NCBI GenBank assembly: GCA_963750295.1
Contig: CAVVPY010000005.1
Location: 62,001 to 126,000, forward strand
Length of the DNA: 64,000 bases
Direction: 5' to 3'
From: CAVVPY01 sp963750295
Lineage (GTDB): Bacteria; Actinomycetota; Actinomycetes; Mycobacteriales; Jatrophihabitantaceae
A program made the position numbers and the translations under genes. Shown piece by piece: positions 8,600 to 17,367 of the stretch; the stretch's first letter is position 1, and each line of letters starts with the position of its first letter. Under the pieces are notes generated by a model that had not been told where the DNA came from, made no database searches, and saw only the letters and a program-made list of their open reading frames with translations.

Positions 8600-9880
8600 A
8601 TGTCCGTTGCCGACACGGTCGCCCCGGTGGTCACCGCGGCCCTTGGTGGCCAGGTCCCGATCCGGGTCACCTGCTGGGACGGCAGTACCGTCGGGCCGGC
8701 CGAATCGCCCTTGCAGCTGGTCGTCCGTAATCGCCGTGCCCTGCGACGGATCCTGTGGGCACCGAACGAGCTGGGCTTCGCCCGCGCGTACGTGTCCGGC
8801 GATGTCGAGATCGAGGGCGAACTAGTCGCCGGGCTGGAGGAACTCGACCGTCTCTCTGACCCGCTGCACGGGCCGGGTGTGACGATCGACGCGGCGACCA
8901 AGCAGGCGATCGTCCGGGCCGCGTTGCGATTGCGCGTCATCGGGATGCCGCCGGCACCGCCGCCGGAGGAGGCGAAGCTGCGCGGTCATCGGCACAGCCG
9001 CAGCCGCGACGCCTCGGCGATCTCGCACCACTATGACGTCGGCAACGACTTCTACCGCCTGGTCCTCGGCGAATCGATGACCTACTCGTGCGCCTACTGG
9101 CCGCACGCGCCGAGCGACGGGTTCGGTCTCGCCGACGCGCAGTTCGCCAAGTGCGATCTGGTGGCGCGCAAGCTCGGCCTGGCCGAGGGGATGCGGGTCC
9201 TGGACGTCGGATGCGGGTGGGGGACGTTCGCCCTGCACGCCGCGCGCACCTACGGCGCGCGGGTCGTCGGTGTGACGCTCTCACGCGAACAGGCCGCCCT
9301 CGCGCGCAAGCGGATGTCCGAGGAAGGCGTCGCCGCGCAGGTCGAGATCCGCGTCCAGGACTACCGCGCGGTCAGCGACGGCCCCTACGACGCGATCGCC
9401 AGCATCGGGATGGCAGAGCATGTCGGCGCCGAGCTGTTGCCCCGCTACGCCGCCCACCTGTACGCGTTGCTGCGGCCGGGCGGCAGGCTGCTCAACCACG
9501 CCATCTCGCGCCGTCCCGGGCACCGGCCGGAGTTCTCGGCCACCTCGTTCATCGACCGCTACGTGTTCCCGGACGGCGAGCTGGTACCGCTGGCGACCAC
9601 GGTCGACGCGCTCGAGAGCGCCGGCTTCGAAGTACGGGACGTCGAATCGCTGCGCGAGCACTACGCGTTGACCCTGCGCGAATGGGTCGCGAATCTGGAA
9701 CGCCGCTGGGACGAGGCCGCGCAGCTGACCAGCCCGGCGCGGGCACGAATCTGGCGGTTGTACATGGCCGGATCAGCGCTCGCGTTCGAGGCGAACCGCC
9801 TCGGCATCAACCAGGTACTCGCGATCAAGACCGGATCGCGTGGCGCCAGCGGCATGCCCCGCATTCGCAGCTTCAGCTGA
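8600..9880 (+). CDS. cfa: Cyclopropane-fatty-acyl-phospholipid synthase family methyltransferase
   Basis: A 426-residue SAM-dependent methyltransferase of the Cfa/CmaA family, which adds a methylene or methyl group to double bonds of phospholipid acyl chains at the membrane. The SAM-binding motif VLDVGCGWGTFALHAA is at about 197-212. It is preceded by the family signature ISHHYDVGNDFYRLVLGESM and followed by GVTLSREQ and SIGMAEHVG. An N-terminal domain of about 130 residues is normal for full-length Cfa proteins. It is monocistronic as far as can be seen. The next gene starts about 60 bases on. Confidence 0.92.
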   Translation: MSVADTVAPVVTAALGGQVPIRVTCWDGSTVGPAESPLQLVVRNRRALRRILWAPNELGFARAYVSGDVEIEGELVAGLEELDRLSDPLHGPGVTIDAATKQAIVRAALRLRVIGMPPAPPPEEAKLRGHRHSRSRDASAISHHYDVGNDFYRLVLGESMTYSCAYWPHAPSDGFGLADAQFAKCDLVARKLGLAEGMRVLDVGCGWGTFALHAARTYGARVVGVTLSREQAALARKRMSEEGVAAQVEIRVQDYRAVSDGPYDAIASIGMAEHVGAELLPRYAAHLYALLRPGGRLLNHAISRRPGHRPEFSATSFIDRYVFPDGELVPLATTVDALESAGFEVRDVESLREHYALTLREWVANLERRWDEAAQLTSPARARIWRLYMAGSALAFEANRLGINQVLAIKTGSRGASGMPRIRSFS

Positions 9881-9941
9881 CTACCCGCTGCGCCGGGTTT
9901 TGGGTGTACCGCGGGACGCGCGGAGGGTGCAGTATGACGGC

Positions 9942-12104
9942 GTGGCCGAGACTGTCACGTTCTGTCCGCTGTGCGTCTCGCGGTGCGGCGCGACCGCAAC
10001 GGTCGAGGACGGGCGGTTGCTGGCCTTGCGTCCGGCGCCCGAGCACCCGACCGGGCAAGCGCTGTGCGTCAAGGGCAAGGCAGCGCCCGACCTGGTTAAC
10101 CATCCGGACCGGCTGCTGCGCCCGCTGCGGCGCACCGCCCCGAAGGGCGCCCCCGACCCGGGTTGGGAGCCGATCAGCTGGGACGAAGCGCTCGACACCA
10201 TCGCCACCGAGCTGACGGCGATAGCCGAGCAGTCCGGTCCTGAGGCGGTCGTGTTCAGCAGCGCGTCGCCGTCCACGTCCGCGATGTCGGACTCCGTCGA
10301 CTGGGTGGTCCGGCTCAAGCGCGCATTCGGCAGCCCGAACTTCTGCGCGTCCATGGAACTGTGCGGGTGGGGCCGGTTCATGGCCTCGCTCTACACCTAC
10401 GGCGAGCCGGTTCCCGGCATGTACCTACCCGACCTCGACAACGCGGGCTGCATCCTGTTCTGGGGCTACAACCCCTCGGTCGCGCGGCTGTCCCACGCAG
10501 CGGCGACGACGGCAGCCCTGCGCCGCGGCGCCAAGCTGGTCGTGGTGGACCCGCGCCGGGCGGGACTCGCGAGCAAGGCGCACCAGTGGCTGCGTGTGCG
10601 GCCGGGCACGGACGGCGCGCTCGCCCTGTCGCTGACGCACGTCATGCTCGAGCGCGGCTGGTACGACGCGGACTTTCTTCGTGACTGGACGAATGCGTTC
10701 GACGTCATCGACGGGCAGGTCGTCCTCGACCTGATCAAGGCCGAGTGCGCGCGGTTCGCGCCACAGACCGCGGCCGGCATCACCGGCGTACCCGCGGAGC
10801 AGATCGAGGCCACTGCTCGGCTGTTGTGGGAGGCCCGCCCGCTCGCCTTCTACACCTGGAGCGGGCTGGAGCAGCAGAGCAACGCGACCCAGACGGTGCG
10901 GGCGATCGGCCAGCTCTACGCCCTCACGGGCTGCATCGACGCGCCCGGCGGGAACGTGCTGTTCACACCCGTCCCGACCAACCCGATCGACGGTGCGGAC
11001 CTGCTCGGCCCGCAGCAGCGGGCCAAGGCGATCGGCCTGCAGGACCGTCCGCTCGGCACGGCGCGGTTCGAGTTCATCACCGGCCAGGACCTGTACCGGG
11101 CCGCCATCGATCACGTCCCGTACCGCGCCCGTGCGCTGGTCAACTTCGGTGCGAACCTCGTCATGGCGCACGGCAACAGCGCCCGGGGGCGCGATGCGTT
11201 GGCCGCCCTCGACTTCTTCGTGCACGCGGACCTGTTCATGAACCCGACCGCCGAGCAGGCCGACATCGTGCTGCCCGTGACGAGCGCGTTCGAGTCCGAA
11301 GCGTTGCGCGTCGGCTTCGAGATCAGCCAGGACGCGCAGTCGACCGTCCAGCTACGCACGCCCCTGGCACACGCGCGGGGCGAGGCACGCTCGGACCTGC
11401 AGATCGTCTTCGACCTGGCCGTCCGGCTGGGACTGGGCGATCAGTTCTTCGACGGCGACATCGAGGCGGCCTGGCGCCACCAGCTCGCTCCGAGCGGGAT
11501 CACCCTCGAGCAGTTGCACGAGCACCCCGAGGGTGTCCGGTTGCCGTTGCAGACCAAGCACCGCAAGTACCTCGACCGCGGTTTCCGCACGGCGACGGGC
11601 AAGGTCGAGCTGTACTCGCCGGCCTTCGCGGCCGCCGGCTACCCGCCGATCCCGACGTATGTCGAGCCGAGCATCGGCCCGCTCTCCCGGCCCGACCTGA
11701 CAGCGGAATTCCCGCTCGTCCTCACCTGTGCCAAGTCGCTGTTCTTCTGCGAAACCCAGCACCGCCAGCTCGCCAGCCTGCGCAAGTCGGCTCCCGACCC
11801 ACCGGTCGAAGTGCACCCCGAGACCGCGGCCGCCCGCGGGATCGCGGCGGGGGACTGGGTACGGCTCTCGACGCCGAGCGGCAGTGTCCGCGCGCGGGCG
11901 AAGCTGAACGCGAACCTGGCCCCGAACGTCGTCGTCGGCCAGCACGGCTGGTGGCAGTCGTGCCCCGAACTCGGGCTGGACGGCTACCCGCCCTTCGGTC
12001 CGGACAGCGCGAACCTGAACCTCGTCCTCGACCAGGGGCCGAGTGATCCGGTCAGCGGAAGCTCGCCACTGCGTGCGGCGCTGTGCGAGCTGGGACGGGT
12101 CTGA
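9942..12104 (+). CDS. Molybdopterin (bis-MGD) oxidoreductase with [4Fe-4S] site
   Basis: About 720 residues of the DMSO-reductase family. The N-terminal cluster motif is C-x2-C-x3-C-x27-C (CPLCVSRC ... ALCVKG). It is followed by a GWEPISWDEALDTIATEL block, the molybdopterin core, and a C-terminal molydop-binding domain (GDWVRLSTPSGSVRARAK ... GQHGWW). The GTG at 9942 gives VAETVTFCPLC; GTG 9927 is an alternative. GGAGGG at 9922-9927 is rather far from the former and overlaps the latter. No partner electron-transfer subunit or membrane anchor is adjacent, and there is no Tat signal, so it is probably cytoplasmic. The substrate is unknown; resemblance is to thiosulfate/polysulfide-reductase-like and uncharacterised actinobacterial enzymes. 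Confidence 0.85.
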   Translation: MAETVTFCPLCVSRCGATATVEDGRLLALRPAPEHPTGQALCVKGKAAPDLVNHPDRLLRPLRRTAPKGAPDPGWEPISWDEALDTIATELTAIAEQSGPEAVVFSSASPSTSAMSDSVDWVVRLKRAFGSPNFCASMELCGWGRFMASLYTYGEPVPGMYLPDLDNAGCILFWGYNPSVARLSHAAATTAALRRGAKLVVVDPRRAGLASKAHQWLRVRPGTDGALALSLTHVMLERGWYDADFLRDWTNAFDVIDGQVVLDLIKAECARFAPQTAAGITGVPAEQIEATARLLWEARPLAFYTWSGLEQQSNATQTVRAIGQLYALTGCIDAPGGNVLFTPVPTNPIDGADLLGPQQRAKAIGLQDRPLGTARFEFITGQDLYRAAIDHVPYRARALVNFGANLVMAHGNSARGRDALAALDFFVHADLFMNPTAEQADIVLPVTSAFESEALRVGFEISQDAQSTVQLRTPLAHARGEARSDLQIVFDLAVRLGLGDQFFDGDIEAAWRHQLAPSGITLEQLHEHPEGVRLPLQTKHRKYLDRGFRTATGKVELYSPAFAAAGYPPIPTYVEPSIGPLSRPDLTAEFPLVLTCAKSLFFCETQHRQLASLRKSAPDPPVEVHPETAAARGIAAGDWVRLSTPSGSVRARAKLNANLAPNVVVGQHGWWQSCPELGLDGYPPFGPDSANLNLVLDQGPSDPVSGSSPLRAALCELGRV

Positions 12105-12140
12105 GCGGCCTCGTCCAAGCCTCCGAACGGGCCCCTAGCT

Positions 12141-12214
12141 TGGAGCGGGTGACGGGAATCGAACCCGCACTGTCAGCTTGGGAAGCTGATGTTCTGCCAT
12201 TGAACTACACCCGC
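12141..12214 (-). tRNA. glyU: tRNA-Gly (anticodon CCC)
   Basis: The reverse strand folds as a tRNA. The acceptor stem GCGGGTG pairs with CACCCGC. The D arm contains TAGTTCAATGGCAGAA. The anticodon stem is TCAGC/GCTGA with loop TTCCCAA, giving anticodon CCC. The T arm is GCGGG-TTCGATT-CCCGT. The discriminator is T and CCA is encoded (12141-12143 on the minus strand). CCC is the wobble-specific glycine tRNA for GGG codons. Confidence 0.95.
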
Positions 12215-12379
12215 AGAGTGCCCAGACAGTAGCACGCAGGCCCCTGAATACGGGAGCTGCAACGGTACAGCAGTGATCATGTAGATGATCTTGTGAACGA
12301 GCGGCCGGTGATGCGCCGAGCGGCTGCCGCGGGCGGTCCTGAGCGAGCTTCCCTCGATAGCGTCGGGCCGCCCATGGGC

Positions 12380-12413
12380 GTCCCCCCGACCCGGTGGGTG
12401 GGGTCGGGGGGAC
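12380..12413 (-). terminator. Strong GC hairpin downstream of the small secreted protein
   Basis: A perfect 13-bp inverted repeat (GTCCCCCCGACCC at 12380-12392, its complement at 12401-12413) with an 8-base loop. It lies 12 bases after the stop of the minus-strand gene at 12426. There is no T-run, as is usual for actinobacterial terminators. The rest of 12215-12379 shows no gene. Confidence 0.6.
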
Positions 12414-12425
12414 GGGTTCGGAGGC

Positions 12426-12824
12426 TCAGAGCGTGACCACACCTGCGCACGAGCGGGTGCCGAAGGTGGCGGTGGCGCGGATCGTGTCGGCGCCGGCGCG
12501 ATCGGTGATCAGGCGGCGGATGGTGAACGATCCGCTCGGCGCGACCGTGGTGGCCGTGCCCGAGAAGACGCGGACCCCGTTGTCGGTGACATGGACGTGC
12601 CAGGCCTGGCCGGCGCGGTTGGTGTCGACTTCGAATTCGACCTCGATGCGGCCGTCGTCGTGCTTGGCCTTGAGCTCGAACACGCCACCTCCGGAACAGC
12701 TGCCGGAGCTGCGGACGGCGTCGCCGCCGCCTCGGGCCGAGGCCGGCCCGGCGAATGCGAGCGGGGCGCTCAGCGCGGCGACCGCGGCGGCGGCGGTGAT
12801 CGAGCGGGACAGAGCGGTGTTCAT
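12426..12824 (-). CDS. Small secreted protein of unknown function
   Basis: A 132-residue protein with start MNTALSRSITAAAAVAALSA, a clear Sec signal peptide ending near PASARGG. The mature part of about 105 residues looks like a small beta-sandwich and contains two cysteines (SCSGGG and TRSCAG near the end) that could form a disulfide. GGAG lies 7 bases before the ATG. It resembles many uncharacterised actinobacterial secreted proteins. It is divergent from the next exported gene across a 209-base spacer rich in repeats, so the two may be co-regulated. Confidence 0.75.
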   Translation of the reverse strand: MNTALSRSITAAAAVAALSAPLAFAGPASARGGGDAVRSSGSCSGGGVFELKAKHDDGRIEVEFEVDTNRAGQAWHVHVTDNGVRVFSGTATTVAPSGSFTIRRLITDRAGADTIRATATFGTRSCAGVVTL

Positions 12825-12891
12825 GGCGGGCTCCTGACTGGGGAGTGATCTTGACGCCCCGAACCATCCGGCCCCCGTGGTCGCATCCACA

Positions 12892-12957
12892 ATTGGCCGA
12901 TCGGCGTAGTACCTGAACGCCGGGGTAAACGCCGGGGTAGTAGTGCGATCGACCAAT
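12892..12957. promoter_or_regulatory. Repeat-structured spacer between two divergent secreted-protein genes
   Basis: Within the 209-base divergent spacer, two copies of AACGCCGGGGTA stand head to tail (12916-12927 and 12928-12939). They are flanked by inverted arms ATTGGCCGATCG (12892-12903) and CGATCGACCAAT (12946-12957), complementary at 11 of 12 bases. The arrangement is typical of a binding platform for a regulator serving both promoters. No known factor is recognised. Confidence 0.5.
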
Positions 12958-13033
12958 GGCGGGTGCGACCCGGGATGCGCGAGAAAGGGTGCACCTAGTT
13001 ACGAACGCACGCCACGAACCCTTGGAGCGCAGC

Positions 13034-13489
13034 ATGAAACGCTTGTTACTGATCTCGGCCGGTGTCCTCGCCGCCGGTAGCGTCGCCGCGGCCCCCGGTG
13101 TCGCCGGCCTCACCCACAACCCGTCCTTCAGCCACCAGATCCCGATCCGCGTGCCCTCGCAGGTGCATCTGCCCCAACTGGTCGACGATCACGGCGCCGA
13201 CATCACCGCACCCACGTCGACGAACCGGACCAGCCGTTCCGCGGAACCGGGCGACGACCGCGGCAGCTCCCCGCGCAAGGCCGAACCCGGCGACGACCGC
13301 GGCAGCTCGCCGCGCAAGGCCGAACCCGGCGACGACCGCGGCAGCTCGCCGCGCAAGGCCGACCCCGGCGACGACCGCGGCAGCTCCGGCAGTTCCGGCG
13401 AAAGTGGCAGCGGTGGGTCGGGCAGCGACGACAATGGTGGGCATGGCGGATCCAGGAGCGGTAGCGACGACGGCGGCTCCCATGGCTGA
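13034..13489 (+). CDS. Exported repeat protein of unknown function
   Basis: A 151-residue protein. Residues 1-24 are a signal peptide (MKRLLLISAGVLAAGSVAAA). The mature part holds a short linker, then three complete and one partial copy of a 13-residue repeat EPGDDRGSSPRKA, then a Gly/Ser/Asp tail (GSGGSGSDDNGGHGGS). The low-complexity, highly charged make-up suggests an unfolded surface or wall-associated segment. It lies 10 bases upstream of a sensor histidine kinase gene on the same strand, so it may be the leader gene of that operon. GGAG lies about 9 bases before the ATG. Confidence 0.72.
   Translation: MKRLLLISAGVLAAGSVAAAPGVAGLTHNPSFSHQIPIRVPSQVHLPQLVDDHGADITAPTSTNRTSRSAEPGDDRGSSPRKAEPGDDRGSSPRKAEPGDDRGSSPRKADPGDDRGSSGSSGESGSGGSGSDDNGGHGGSRSGSDDGGSHG
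13244..13396 (+). repeat. 39-bp tandem repeat encoding EPGDDRGSSPRKA
   Basis: Three complete 39-base units (13244-13282, 13283-13321, 13322-13360) and a partial fourth (13361-13396), nearly identical at the DNA level. The unit is a multiple of three, so copy number can change without breaking the frame. Such arrays often vary between strains. Confidence 0.9.
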
Positions 13490-13498
13490 GCCCTCGAG

Positions 13499-14929
13499 GT
13501 GACTGAACGCCACCCGACCAAGGCCGTGGACCGCGTTTCGACGCGGCCCGCAGCCGTAGCCGCTCGTGACCAGCCGTCGGGGTGCTTTGTTGCCGTGGTG
13601 CCGGGGCCGCCGGCGGCAGTCGACCGGCCGGTGCGGATGCGCCGGGTTGTGCTGCCCACTGCCGCCGCGACGGTCGTGATCGCCGTGGTCGTGGCCGTCG
13701 CCGGGTCGCTAGTCAGCCGGCGTATCGCCGAGCAGCAGGCCGTCCACGATGTCGCGCAGCTGACCGACGTTTTGGCCGAGTCGGTCGTCCAGCCCGCGCT
13801 GACCGACGCGATGCCCACCGATGCGGCGGCCACCCGAACAGTGCTCGATCCGCTGGTGCGGTCCCGTGTGCTGAATTCGACGCTGATCCGGGTGAAGGTG
13901 TGGACGCCGGCCGGGACCGTCCTCTACTCCGACGAGCCGCGCCTGATCGGTCGCACGTTCCCGCTGGAGGACGAGGCCCGTGCCGCGTTCAGTCAGCCCC
14001 GGCTCGAGGCCGACGTGAGTGATCTGCGTCGGCCCGAGAATCAGTTCGAGCGCAACCGGGGCAAGCTGCTCGAGGTGTACCGGCCGGTCTGGACCCCGGA
14101 CGGTCAGCCGCTGCTGTTCGAGACCTACTTCCGCTACGACACGGTCGCCGCGCGCAGCCATGAGCTCTGGCGCGGATTCTCCGGCGTCATGCTCAGCAGC
14201 CTGGCCGCCCTGCTCGTGTTGCTGGTGCCGCTCGTGTGGGCGTTGCTGGCCCGCGCCCGTCGGGCCCGTCAGCAGCGCGAGCAGTTGATGCGCCGGGCGC
14301 TCGACGCGTCGGCCGACGAGCGGCGGCGCATCGCCGCGTCGTTGCACGACGGCGTCGTGCAGCAACTCGCAGCGGCGTCGTTCACTGCGGCCGGGCAGGC
14401 CGATCAAGCCGCCGCCGCGGGCCAGCCGCAGCTCGCGGCCGGGCTGCAGACCGTGGCTGGGACGGTGCGTGACAGCATCGCCGGGTTGCGCTCGCTGCTG
14501 GTCGACATCTACCCACCGAGCCTGCATACCTCCGGCCTCGCCATCGCCCTGCGCGACCTGGCGCGGACCATGACGTCGACCGGCACGACGCTAGCGCTGG
14601 ACCTGGACGAGGCAGCGGCGGATGCGCTGCCCGAGCCTGTGCAGGAGACGATCTTCCGCGTGACGCAGGAGGCGCTGCGCAACGTCGTCCGGCATGCGGG
14701 CGCCGCCTCGGTCACGATCCGGCTGGGTGCCGTGGATGCCGACCGGGGAGTTCTCGAGATCGTAGACGACGGTCAGGGCTTCGACGCCGCCGCAGCCTTC
14801 ACGCGCGCACACGACCACTTCGGGTTGCAGCTGATGGCCGACGCCGCGCGGCGCATCGGCGCCGGCCTGGCCTTCTCGGCGCCGCCCGGCGGAGGCACTG
14901 CGCTGCGGCTGGAGGTGCCGCGGCGGTGA
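13499..14929 (+). CDS. Sensor histidine kinase, NarL/LuxR type (HisKA_3)
   Basis: A membrane sensor kinase of up to 476 residues. The first transmembrane segment is at about 50-72. An extracytoplasmic sensor region of about 150 residues follows, then a second membrane segment at about 226-250. The dimerisation/phosphoacceptor domain is ERRRIAASLHDGVVQQL with His283, and the ATPase domain is VTQEALRNVVRHAGA ... VDDGQGFD ... HFGLQLM ... GGGTALRLEVP. The GTG at 13499 gives a long basic N-terminus; an internal ATG at 13637 (MRRVVLPTAAA, just before the first membrane segment) may be the true start. It partners with the response regulator that overlaps its stop. The signal is unknown. Confidence 0.9.
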   Translation: MTERHPTKAVDRVSTRPAAVAARDQPSGCFVAVVPGPPAAVDRPVRMRRVVLPTAAATVVIAVVVAVAGSLVSRRIAEQQAVHDVAQLTDVLAESVVQPALTDAMPTDAAATRTVLDPLVRSRVLNSTLIRVKVWTPAGTVLYSDEPRLIGRTFPLEDEARAAFSQPRLEADVSDLRRPENQFERNRGKLLEVYRPVWTPDGQPLLFETYFRYDTVAARSHELWRGFSGVMLSSLAALLVLLVPLVWALLARARRARQQREQLMRRALDASADERRRIAASLHDGVVQQLAAASFTAAGQADQAAAAGQPQLAAGLQTVAGTVRDSIAGLRSLLVDIYPPSLHTSGLAIALRDLARTMTSTGTTLALDLDEAAADALPEPVQETIFRVTQEALRNVVRHAGAASVTIRLGAVDADRGVLEIVDDGQGFDAAAAFTRAHDHFGLQLMADAARRIGAGLAFSAPPGGGTALRLEVPRR

Positions 14930-15549
14930 TCCGCGTCCTGGTTGTCGACGATCACCGCCTGGTTCGGGCCGGCTTGATCACGCTGCTCGGTGCGGCCGGT
15001 GACATCGAGGTCGTCGGCGAGGCGGCCGACGGGGCCGATGGGGTCGCCGTCGCCCGCGCGGCTCAGCCCGACGTCGTCCTGATGGATTTGTCCATGCCGG
15101 TGCTCGACGGCGTCGGCGCGACCCGGCAGTTGCTGGCCGAACGGCCCGACGCGAAGGTGCTCGCGCTGACGTCGTTCTCCGACCGGCAGCGGGTCGCGGA
15201 CATCATCGCGGCTGGCGCCACCGGCTACCTGCTCAAAGACTGCGCTCCCGAGGAGTTGCTGGCCGCGGTGCGATCCGCGGCGGCCGGGCATTCGCCGTTT
15301 GATCCACGAGTGGCCGGCGCCCTGCTCCCCGGCCGCACCCCGTCGCCGGCGCAGGAGCTCAGCGGGCGCGAACTCGAGGTACTGCGGCTGGCCGCACAGG
15401 GAATGGCCAACAAGCAGATCGCCCGCAGGCTCGGCATCAGCGAAAGCACAGTCAAGGTCCACCTCGGCAGCGTGTTCCGCCGTATTGGCGTCGCCGACCG
15501 CACGTCGGCCGCGCTATGGGCACGGCAGAACCTGCCCGACGAGCCTTAG
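14926..15549 (+). CDS. LuxR/NarL family response regulator
   Basis: A 207-residue regulator. The receiver domain at 1-120 has the acidic pocket DD at 8-9, phosphoacceptor Asp54 (VLMDLSMPVLDG), Thr in ALTSFSD and Lys in LLKDC. The C-terminal LuxR helix-turn-helix at about 146-195 reads LSGRELEVLRLAAQGMANKQ then ESTVKVHLGSVFRRIGV. The GTG start overlaps the kinase stop (GTGA), so kinase and regulator are co-translated. Targets are unknown, but the repeat protein directly upstream of the kinase is a candidate. Confidence 0.93.
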   Translation: MIRVLVVDDHRLVRAGLITLLGAAGDIEVVGEAADGADGVAVARAAQPDVVLMDLSMPVLDGVGATRQLLAERPDAKVLALTSFSDRQRVADIIAAGATGYLLKDCAPEELLAAVRSAAAGHSPFDPRVAGALLPGRTPSPAQELSGRELEVLRLAAQGMANKQIARRLGISESTVKVHLGSVFRRIGVADRTSAALWARQNLPDEP

Positions 15550-15620
15550 CCCAGCCCACATCCTGGCCGCCGAAGGCGCGCGCACAGGCCGCACCCGGAC
15601 AGGACGGGGCGGGGGCGGGC

Positions 15621-17270
15621 TCAGCCGCTCAGCCGCCTCAGGGCCGCCGCGAGAGTTGGCGGCAACGTCGAGACGAGCAGTGCCGAGCGGGCAAGCGAGT
15701 CAGCACCGCCCGTCGATTGGAACGGCACCGTATCCGGCTGGCAGACCTTCCCGGCCGGTGGCAGCCGCTTGCTCAACAGGTACCGGTCGATCGCCGCGGC
15801 CGTGCACGCGCTCTTGAACAGCGACGTGTGCCCCCACCCGGCGAGGGTGAGCAGCCGCGCGCCCGGCAGTTGCCGGGCCACCGCCACCGCACCGGCGTAC
15901 GGGGTCGCCGGGTCGTAGCGGTTACCGACGACGAGCACCGGCGTGGCGGTGGTGTGGTTCCACGGACCGGTGTAGCGGTCCGTGTCGCGCGTGGGCCAGC
16001 TCGCGCACGGCGCGCTGGCGTAGGTCCACGCTGCCCCGAACGGGGCGGACGTCCGGTCGAGGTCTGCTGCCGCCCTCGGCCAGGCGAAAACGTCGCCCGG
16101 GTTGTCGGAGTCGGTGCAGCTGACCGCACTGAACGCGTCCTGACCGTTGTAATACGGCGGATCACGCAACCACGGCGCGGCCGCGGTGGACGCGGTGACC
16201 GTCGCCCCGCCGCTCGCACGCCACAGCCGTTGCAGCAGCTGCGCGGCCTCAGCCCAGTAATACGGGTCGTACAGCGCGCCGAGACTGAAGCCGGCGATGT
16301 CGGCGTAGGTGATCCGCTGGCGACCCAGCAGGATCGGCGCGTCCTGCGCGCGGGCCAGCAGCTGCGCATACTTCGTCGCCGCGTCGCCGGCGAACGTGCA
16401 GGCCGGACGCTGCGCGCGATCGCACAGGGCGAGGAACTGCCGCATGGTCGCAGCGGCGCCGCGCTCGCTACCCAGCCGGGCCGAGAACGGCACCTCGCTG
16501 CCTTCGGACCCTCGGCCGGTCGCCCACTCGGTCGGGTTCAGCACCCCGTCGATCGCCAAGGCGCGGACGCGGTCCGGGAACAGGTTGGCGTAGGTGTTGC
16601 CGAGGTAGCTGCCGTACGAAACGCCGTAGTAGGTGAGCCGCCGGTCGCCGACCGCGGCCCGGAGCAGGTCGAGGTCGCGCGCGACGTCGGCGGTCGCCAT
16701 GTGCTGGATGATCGTCGGGTCGTTGCGCAGGCACAGCGAGTCGTAGCGCTGGAATTTCGACATGTAGCGCACCACTTCGTCCGACCCGACCGGGAAGAAC
16801 GGGACGGTGGCGAAGAAGTCGTCCTCGGCCTGTTGGTCAGCGAAACACTGCACCGGACTGCTGCGCGCGACGCCGCGCGGGTCGAACCCGACGATGTCGA
16901 AACGCGCGCGGACCTGCGGCCCGAAGACCTCGGTGCCGCCGTAGGCGACGGCATCGACGCCCGAGCCGCCCGGGCCACCCGGGTTGATGAAGACCGACCC
17001 GATTCGGTGTGCCGGGTCGGTGGCAGGCAGCCGGTCCAGCGCGATGCTGATCTGCGGGCCGCCCGGATTGTCATAGTCGAGCGGCACTCGCGCTCGCGCG
17101 CACTGCAGGCCGTTCGGACCGCACGAGCGCCAGTCCAGCTGCGGTATCGCGACCCGCGGCGCCGATGCAGCCGCCGAGGTCGCCCCCGCGCCCACCGCGG
17201 CTCCTCCGAGCAGCACCGCAGCGACCGCGATCAGCCTCGTCACCGAGCTTGAGAACGACCGTCCGGTCAT
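15621..17270 (-). CDS. Exported alpha/beta hydrolase, tripeptidyl-aminopeptidase (SlpD/TAP) type
   Basis: A 549-residue protein. The ATG at 17270 is chosen because GGGGAGG lies 6 bases upstream and the signal peptide (RLIAVAAVLLGGAAVGAGAT) follows directly. A longer start at 17327 adds 19 residues. It has an oxyanion loop NPGGPGGSG at about 96-104 and the nucleophile elbow GVSYGS with Ser218. A C-terminal TAP-like domain contains VLVVGNRYDPATPYAGA (acid) and AGWGHTSL (His). This layout fits secreted Streptomyces tripeptidyl aminopeptidases and prolyl-peptidase relatives (family S33). It should cleave short peptides outside the cell. Confidence 0.87.
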   Translation of the reverse strand: MTGRSFSSSVTRLIAVAAVLLGGAAVGAGATSAAASAPRVAIPQLDWRSCGPNGLQCARARVPLDYDNPGGPQISIALDRLPATDPAHRIGSVFINPGGPGGSGVDAVAYGGTEVFGPQVRARFDIVGFDPRGVARSSPVQCFADQQAEDDFFATVPFFPVGSDEVVRYMSKFQRYDSLCLRNDPTIIQHMATADVARDLDLLRAAVGDRRLTYYGVSYGSYLGNTYANLFPDRVRALAIDGVLNPTEWATGRGSEGSEVPFSARLGSERGAAATMRQFLALCDRAQRPACTFAGDAATKYAQLLARAQDAPILLGRQRITYADIAGFSLGALYDPYYWAEAAQLLQRLWRASGGATVTASTAAAPWLRDPPYYNGQDAFSAVSCTDSDNPGDVFAWPRAAADLDRTSAPFGAAWTYASAPCASWPTRDTDRYTGPWNHTTATPVLVVGNRYDPATPYAGAVAVARQLPGARLLTLAGWGHTSLFKSACTAAAIDRYLLSKRLPPAGKVCQPDTVPFQSTGGADSLARSALLVSTLPPTLAAALRRLSG

Positions 17271-17367
17271 ATCGACCTCCCCGACGCACCCAACCGGCAC
17301 GCTAGCGAGCGACGGTGCGCGCGACAAGGGGCTGCTCGCCAGCGGCGACTCGGTCAGCCCACCCGGC

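Noticed and set aside
12173..12442. A possible small minus-strand protein over the tRNA and terminator
   Set aside because: It reads through the tRNA-Gly gene and the terminator hairpin, so it is not a gene.
13244..13396. Possible CRISPR array (39-bp repeats)
   Set aside because: Units are contiguous without spacers, in frame, and encode a peptide repeat. The same holds for the 15-bp repeats in parB at 50117-50192.
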